Assembly: GCA_900555715.1 (NCBI GenBank)
Contig: USMC01000016.1
Coordinates: forward strand, 1 to 53,445
Length of the DNA stretch: 53,445 bases
From: an uncultured Porphyromonadaceae bacterium
GTDB lineage: Bacteria > Bacteroidota > Bacteroidia > Bacteroidales > Muribaculaceae
Direction of reading: 5' to 3'
The notes beneath the pieces were generated by a model. It saw only the letters and a program-made list of their open reading frames with translations. It searched no databases and was not told the origin of the DNA. Position numbers and translations under genes: made by a program. Shown here in pieces: positions 50,223 to 53,445 of this stretch. Position 1 is the first letter of the stretch; every line of letters starts with the position of its first letter.

Positions 50223-51509
50223 ATGAAAAAAATTTTTCTGCTGCTTGCAGCATCCATGCCTCTTTTAGGAGCATCGGCTCAAGATGAAATCATCGTCCTG
50301 CCTGATGGCGACGATCCTGTTGTCAATATCATCATAGGCGATAAAGGACAAGCCGACGATGTCCAGATAGAATTCGTAAAAAATGCACCAGCAAAGCTTA
50401 ACGACTACGGACTTCCCCGCTTTGCCATTGTAGGAAACGATAATAAATTCTACCTTGGCATAGGTACACAGTTCCTCGGAGAGGCAATGTTTGATTTCGG
50501 GGCGAGAAATGAATCACTGATAGGATTCATCCCTTCCTCTTTCGTTCCTGCTACGCCCGGTAACGGTGCGGCATTCAATTTTTCGGCACTTACTTCGTCG
50601 ATAGTTGTCAACGCCGTTGCTCTTCCTGGAACCAAAGACCGTGTAGGGTTCTTCTTCAAGGTTGTGACGCACGACGGAGGTAACAATTATGGTTTCCACC
50701 TTTCCCATGTCTATGCCACATACCGAGGATTTCTTGTAGGACGTACATCAAGCCTTTTCACCGATGGGGCTGCGATGCCTTTCACTATCGACGATCAGGG
50801 ACCAAACGGATCTGCCGACTATACGACATTCACTGCCAGCTATACAGGAAACATAACCGACAATTTCAAAGCTGCCATTGCCATCGAACAACCCGACCCA
50901 GACTTCACAGCCGGACGGGAAGTGGCTTATGTCACTCAGCGTATTCCTTCCATACCTTTGTTTCTACAGTATGAATGGGACGGAGGAAAAAGCCATGCGC
51001 GTATGTCGGGAGTATTCCGCACCATGCAGTACCGCGACCTTATAGAAGCAAAAAACAGAAGCCAGCTCGGCTGGGGCGTGCAATTATCAGGGCTCGCCAA
51101 CCCTCTTCAGCCTCTCACATTATATTGGTCGGCTACCTACGGCAGAGGTATCGGAACATATCTTCAGGATGATAACGGTCTTCATCTCGACGCCATACCA
51201 TCAGTAATTGAAGAAGGACGATATAAACTTGTAAAAAACTTCGGAGTTACCGGAGGTATCAAATATGAATTTTCCCGTCATCTGGCAGTCAACGCCATGT
51301 ACAGCCATCTGCTCAATTCATGTCCCGACGGAGCACGCATAGACGGCGATGCCTACCGCTATGGCGACTATGTTGCCGCCAATGTTATATACACCATCAA
51401 CAAGATCATCGCAACAGGTATTGAATACGATTATGGACACCGAAAGCTATTTAACGGTTCTTCACTCCATTCCAGCCGTATTCAGGCACAGCTCGCTATT
51501 ACCTTCTGA
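50223..51509 (+). CDS. DcaP-like outer-membrane porin
   Basis: A 428-residue outer-membrane channel with signal MKKIFLLLAASMPLLGASAQ. The acidic N-terminus (DEIIVLPDGDDPVVNIIIGDKGQ) is followed by barrel strands such as FYLGIGTQFLGEAMFDFGA, DRVGFFFKVVTHDG, GFHLSHVYATYRGFLVGRTSSLFTD and a final strand SRIQAQLAITF. The pattern fits trimeric DcaP/OprP-type porins. A longer start at 50196 is possible but lies inside the inverted repeat. Substrate unknown. Confidence 0.8.
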   Translation: MKKIFLLLAASMPLLGASAQDEIIVLPDGDDPVVNIIIGDKGQADDVQIEFVKNAPAKLNDYGLPRFAIVGNDNKFYLGIGTQFLGEAMFDFGARNESLIGFIPSSFVPATPGNGAAFNFSALTSSIVVNAVALPGTKDRVGFFFKVVTHDGGNNYGFHLSHVYATYRGFLVGRTSSLFTDGAAMPFTIDDQGPNGSADYTTFTASYTGNITDNFKAAIAIEQPDPDFTAGREVAYVTQRIPSIPLFLQYEWDGGKSHARMSGVFRTMQYRDLIEAKNRSQLGWGVQLSGLANPLQPLTLYWSATYGRGIGTYLQDDNGLHLDAIPSVIEEGRYKLVKNFGVTGGIKYEFSRHLAVNAMYSHLLNSCPDGARIDGDAYRYGDYVAANVIYTINKIIATGIEYDYGHRKLFNGSSLHSSRIQAQLAITF

Positions 51510-52113
51510 CATCTGTTGAAAACATGTTGATAAAGTTGTGATAAGTTTTTCACAACTTTATTTGTATATACACCCGCGATTGCTTATGCCGGATGTAACA
51601 GACAAATTGCAAATTTTGGCAAAACTATTTTTCGATGACTTATCAAGTGGCTTATCAACCGAAAATGCCCAGCTTATCATCAGCAAAACAACACCAAAAG
51701 TTATCAAAATATCAACATCGAGAGTTTTCAACATACTGTTGATAAACTGCATTAGTGTGATATAAATTATTAATTAGCAATGAATAATCAGAAATTACAG
51801 ATGTTGACAACATGTATATAACGTCATTCTGAATAATAATAACTTAAAAAGCAAATTTGCGGACAAAAACTTATCAAAGCTATCAACGGCAATTATTGTT
51901 TATCCTTTATTTTTGGCAAAAAAAATTTTTTTAAAACTTAAAACCTAAATAAATAAAAAGCCATGTTGACAACTCCTGTCGATAGGCAGGGAAGACTATC
52001 ATAAATTACATATCACATATCAATAGTATTACCTTCGACAAAAGCCGACGTAGGCTCCTAAACATATTCCTACGCTGTTTCAGACTGAAATTGTGTAGCG
52101 AGGAAAAAATAAT
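51510..52113. other. AT-rich noncoding block, candidate replication origin
   Basis: About 600 bp without a credible gene. It is rich in 9-mers close to the DnaA box TTATCCACA. TTATCAACA occurs as its complement at 51525-51533 and 51737-51745. Related forms are TTATCAACC (51652-51660), TTATCAAGT (51640-51648), TTATCATCA (51674-51682), TTATCAAAA (51701-51709) and TTATCAAAG (51871-51879). ATGTTGACAAC is repeated at 51801-51811 and 51963-51973. An A/T-only run (about 51917-51940) could be the unwinding element. This combination is typical of oriC. No dnaA or dnaN gene is adjacent, which is common in Bacteroidetes. Confidence 0.55.
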
Positions 52114-52121
52114 TAACTTTG
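52091..52121 (+). promoter_or_regulatory. Promoter TTG-N20-TAACTTTG for the phosphodiesterase
   Basis: -33 TTG (52091-52093) and -7 TAACTTTG (52114-52121) are 20 bp apart. They decide the start: the in-frame TTG at 52119 lies within the -7 box, so ATG 52143 is used. Confidence 0.7.
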
Positions 52122-52142
52122 TGGATTAATAAAATTTTTCAG

Positions 52143-52907
52143 ATGATGAACAGACTGATGACGATATTGCTCTTGCTTACGGCTCTGACCGTGGCAGCTG
52201 CTAAACCGGGTGTTATTGCCCATCGTGGCTACTGGAACACGCCCGGTTCGGCAAAAAATTCGATTCGCGCCCTTGTCAAGGCCGATTCGATAGGATGCTA
52301 CGGCTCGGAGTTCGATGTGTGGATTACGGCTGACGATGTGCTGGTGATCAATCATGATGCCATCATCAACGGGGTAGATATCGAACATTCGACAGCAAGC
52401 GAAGTGACAGCTCAAAAATTGGAAAATGGTGAGAATGTGCCTACTCTCGAACAGTTTTTGACCGCTGCCAAGCCCCTCAACATAAGACTTGTTTGCGAAA
52501 TCAAGGCTCACGATAGCAACAAACGTCAGGAAGAGGTCATTAAGCGCACTCTCGCCATGATGAAACAGTTCGGGCTTGAGAAACGAGTGGAATATGTAAC
52601 CTTCTCGCGCAACGGCTTGCTGTCGCTCATCAAGCAAGTTCCCGTCGGCACGAGTGTGCAATATCCTGCCGGCGATGTGCTCCCCGAACAGATGGCGGCA
52701 TGGGGCGGCAAAGGGCTCAATTTCCGGTGCAAGAAATTAATGAACAATCCCGACCTTATCAGGCGTTGCCACGATGCTGGTATATCCGTCAAGGCTTGGA
52801 AAATTACATCTGTCGAACAAATGAAATGGTGTGTGGACAACGGGGTGGACTTCCTCACTTCCGACGACCCCGAAATGCACATGCAGATGCTCGACAAACT
52901 GGATTAG
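52143..52907 (+). CDS. Glycerophosphodiester phosphodiesterase, exported
   Basis: Splits glycerophosphodiesters to glycerol-3-phosphate and an alcohol. The 254-residue protein has signal MMNRLMTILLLLTALTVAAA, then the GDPD core: VIAHRGYWN (catalytic His), GSEFDVWITADDVLVINHD (metal ligands and second His), and VCEIKAH. The C-terminal block ISVKAWKITSVEQMKWCVDNGVDFLTSDDP is the standard end of the TIM barrel. It is monocistronic, between the putative origin and the rRNA operon. Confidence 0.92.
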   Translation: MMNRLMTILLLLTALTVAAAKPGVIAHRGYWNTPGSAKNSIRALVKADSIGCYGSEFDVWITADDVLVINHDAIINGVDIEHSTASEVTAQKLENGENVPTLEQFLTAAKPLNIRLVCEIKAHDSNKRQEEVIKRTLAMMKQFGLEKRVEYVTFSRNGLLSLIKQVPVGTSVQYPAGDVLPEQMAAWGGKGLNFRCKKLMNNPDLIRRCHDAGISVKAWKITSVEQMKWCVDNGVDFLTSDDPEMHMQMLDKLD

Positions 52908-52969
52908 AAAGCGTTTAATGTAAATGAATGTTAAATTTATGTTGTACAGCATAAATTTTAGATGAAATA

Positions 52970-53001
52970 TTTGGCAGTTTCGGGAGGAAGGAGTAATTTT
53001 G
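52970..53001 (+). promoter_or_regulatory. rRNA promoter P1 (TTTG-N20-TAATTTTG)
   Basis: -33 TTTG (52970-52973) and -7 TAATTTTG (52994-53001), 20 bp apart. The -33 box is followed by GCAGTTTCG and the -7 box by CACTCGCTTTCGG, nearly the same as in P2. Confidence 0.8.
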
Positions 53002-53083
53002 CACTCGCTTTCGGGAAGCAAGCCCGATGGTGGTCGCAAGCGAGCGGCTTGAATGATAAAATAAGTTAAAACCTGAACAAAGA

Positions 53084-53115
53084 TTTGGCTGTTTCGTTAT
53101 TCTGCCGTAACTTTG
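53084..53115 (+). promoter_or_regulatory. rRNA promoter P2 (TTTG-N20-TAACTTTG)
   Basis: -33 TTTG (53084-53087) and -7 TAACTTTG (53108-53115), 20 bp apart and 114 bp after P1. The flanks GCTGTTTCG and CATCCGCTTTCGG mirror P1, so the pair looks like a duplicated promoter. Confidence 0.85.
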
Positions 53116-53392
53116 CATCCGCTTTCGGAAAGGGGCTGAGCTCCGGAGAAAGCAAGTGAACATTGAAACGATTACAATAGACTAAGAGTAGTACAAGAGC
53201 AAATTCGCACGGTCGCCTTCTTCGGAAGATGCCGGCCGGCGCGGAAGACTCAAGTCAATTCTGCGAAAGCAGCTCAATAAGTCAAGCGATCCACGGGTCG
53301 GGAACGGACTTAACGCCGACGTCTTGTGAAAGGCAAAATTTAAACAATCTTGCCTTGCTTTCAAATTTGAAAAAAAGAAAACAAGATAAGCA
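53116..53392 (+). other. rRNA operon leader
   Basis: About 277 bp of leader without a gene. It holds a hairpin with arms AAGGCAA (53330-53336) and TTGCCTT (53350-53356), and the palindrome TTTCAAATTTGAAA close to the 16S start. These probably take part in antitermination or 16S processing. Confidence 0.6.
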
Positions 53393-53445
53393 ACAACGAA
53401 GAGTTTGATCCTGGCTCAGGATGAACGCTAGCGACAGGCTTAACA
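53393..53445 (+). rRNA. rrs: 16S rRNA, first ~53 bases
   Basis: Contains GAAGAGTTTGATCCTGGCTC, the universal 16S 5' end, then GATGAACGCTAGCGACAGG, which is typical of Bacteroidetes. The start is placed by analogy with E. coli numbering. The window ends here, as short-read contigs often do at rRNA operons. Confidence 0.96.

Overview
Most of this window (about 3,045 to 53,445) reads as chromosome of a Bacteroidales bacterium, probably Muribaculaceae-like. Three things support this. Many genes are preceded by the Bacteroidetes sigma-factor promoter, TTTG or TTG, then 17-20 bp, then TAnnTTTG. The gene families are typical of the order: DUF1573, DUF3467, NigD-like and DUF349 proteins, type A C-terminal sorting domains, and GH109. 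The last 53 bases are the 5' end of a 16S rRNA with the Bacteroidetes start sequence. The family-level placement is inference. The first ~3,040 bases are different: GC-rich, with strong AAGGAGG ribosome binding sites and an ECF vitamin transporter operon (DUF4430 protein, EcfT, dual-domain EcfA) typical of Clostridia. The two parts meet in frame inside a single 649-codon reading frame whose N-terminus is a CusA pump and whose C-terminus is a FecR/DUF4430 surface protein. I read this as a chimeric join, most likely an assembly artefact.

Layout. 3.0-5.0 kb: truncated heavy-metal efflux operon (cusB, cusA) on the minus strand. 5.1-12.5 kb: plus-strand genes for a secreted repeat protein, FtsB/DivIC, a membrane protein, MutS, a GNAT acetyltransferase, MeaB and a DUF1573 protein. 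12.7-21 kb: recA, outer-membrane phospholipase A, a DUF4369 lipoprotein, comM, a RAYT-type transposase, a second DUF1573 protein, folK (minus) and panB. 21-27 kb: minus-strand Ig-like lipoprotein, polyprenyl synthase, an unrecognised protein and an AT-rich AlbA_2/Schlafen-type protein. 27-42.3 kb: minus-strand EamA transporter, YafQ toxin-antitoxin pair, the slyD-lolD-NigD-DUF3467-cysS cluster, a C69 dipeptidase, an AddA-like helicase-nuclease, a polyprenyl-phosphate sugar transferase, a DUF349 protein and a HAD/acetyltransferase fusion. 42.4-44.2 kb: a HigBA pair and a second EamA transporter. 44.3-49.4 kb: an N-acetylhexosamine utilisation locus (NahK-like kinase, GH109, NagA), then a GH13 alpha-amylase that has lost its catalytic middle. 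49.4-53.4 kb: two outer-membrane beta-barrels, a 600-bp AT-rich noncoding block rich in DnaA-box-like 9-mers (candidate oriC), a glycerophosphodiesterase and a doubled rRNA promoter leading into 16S.

The most unusual signals are these. A 20-bp perfect direct repeat makes the RAYT transposase and the upstream comM end in the same residues. The RAYT carries a C-terminal Rossmann/DprA-like domain. A paired operator and promoter have no gene downstream. The amylase is internally deleted. The noncoding block next to the rRNA operon looks like a replication origin. I see no CRISPR array and no tRNA gene. All motif calls were made by eye, without database searches.
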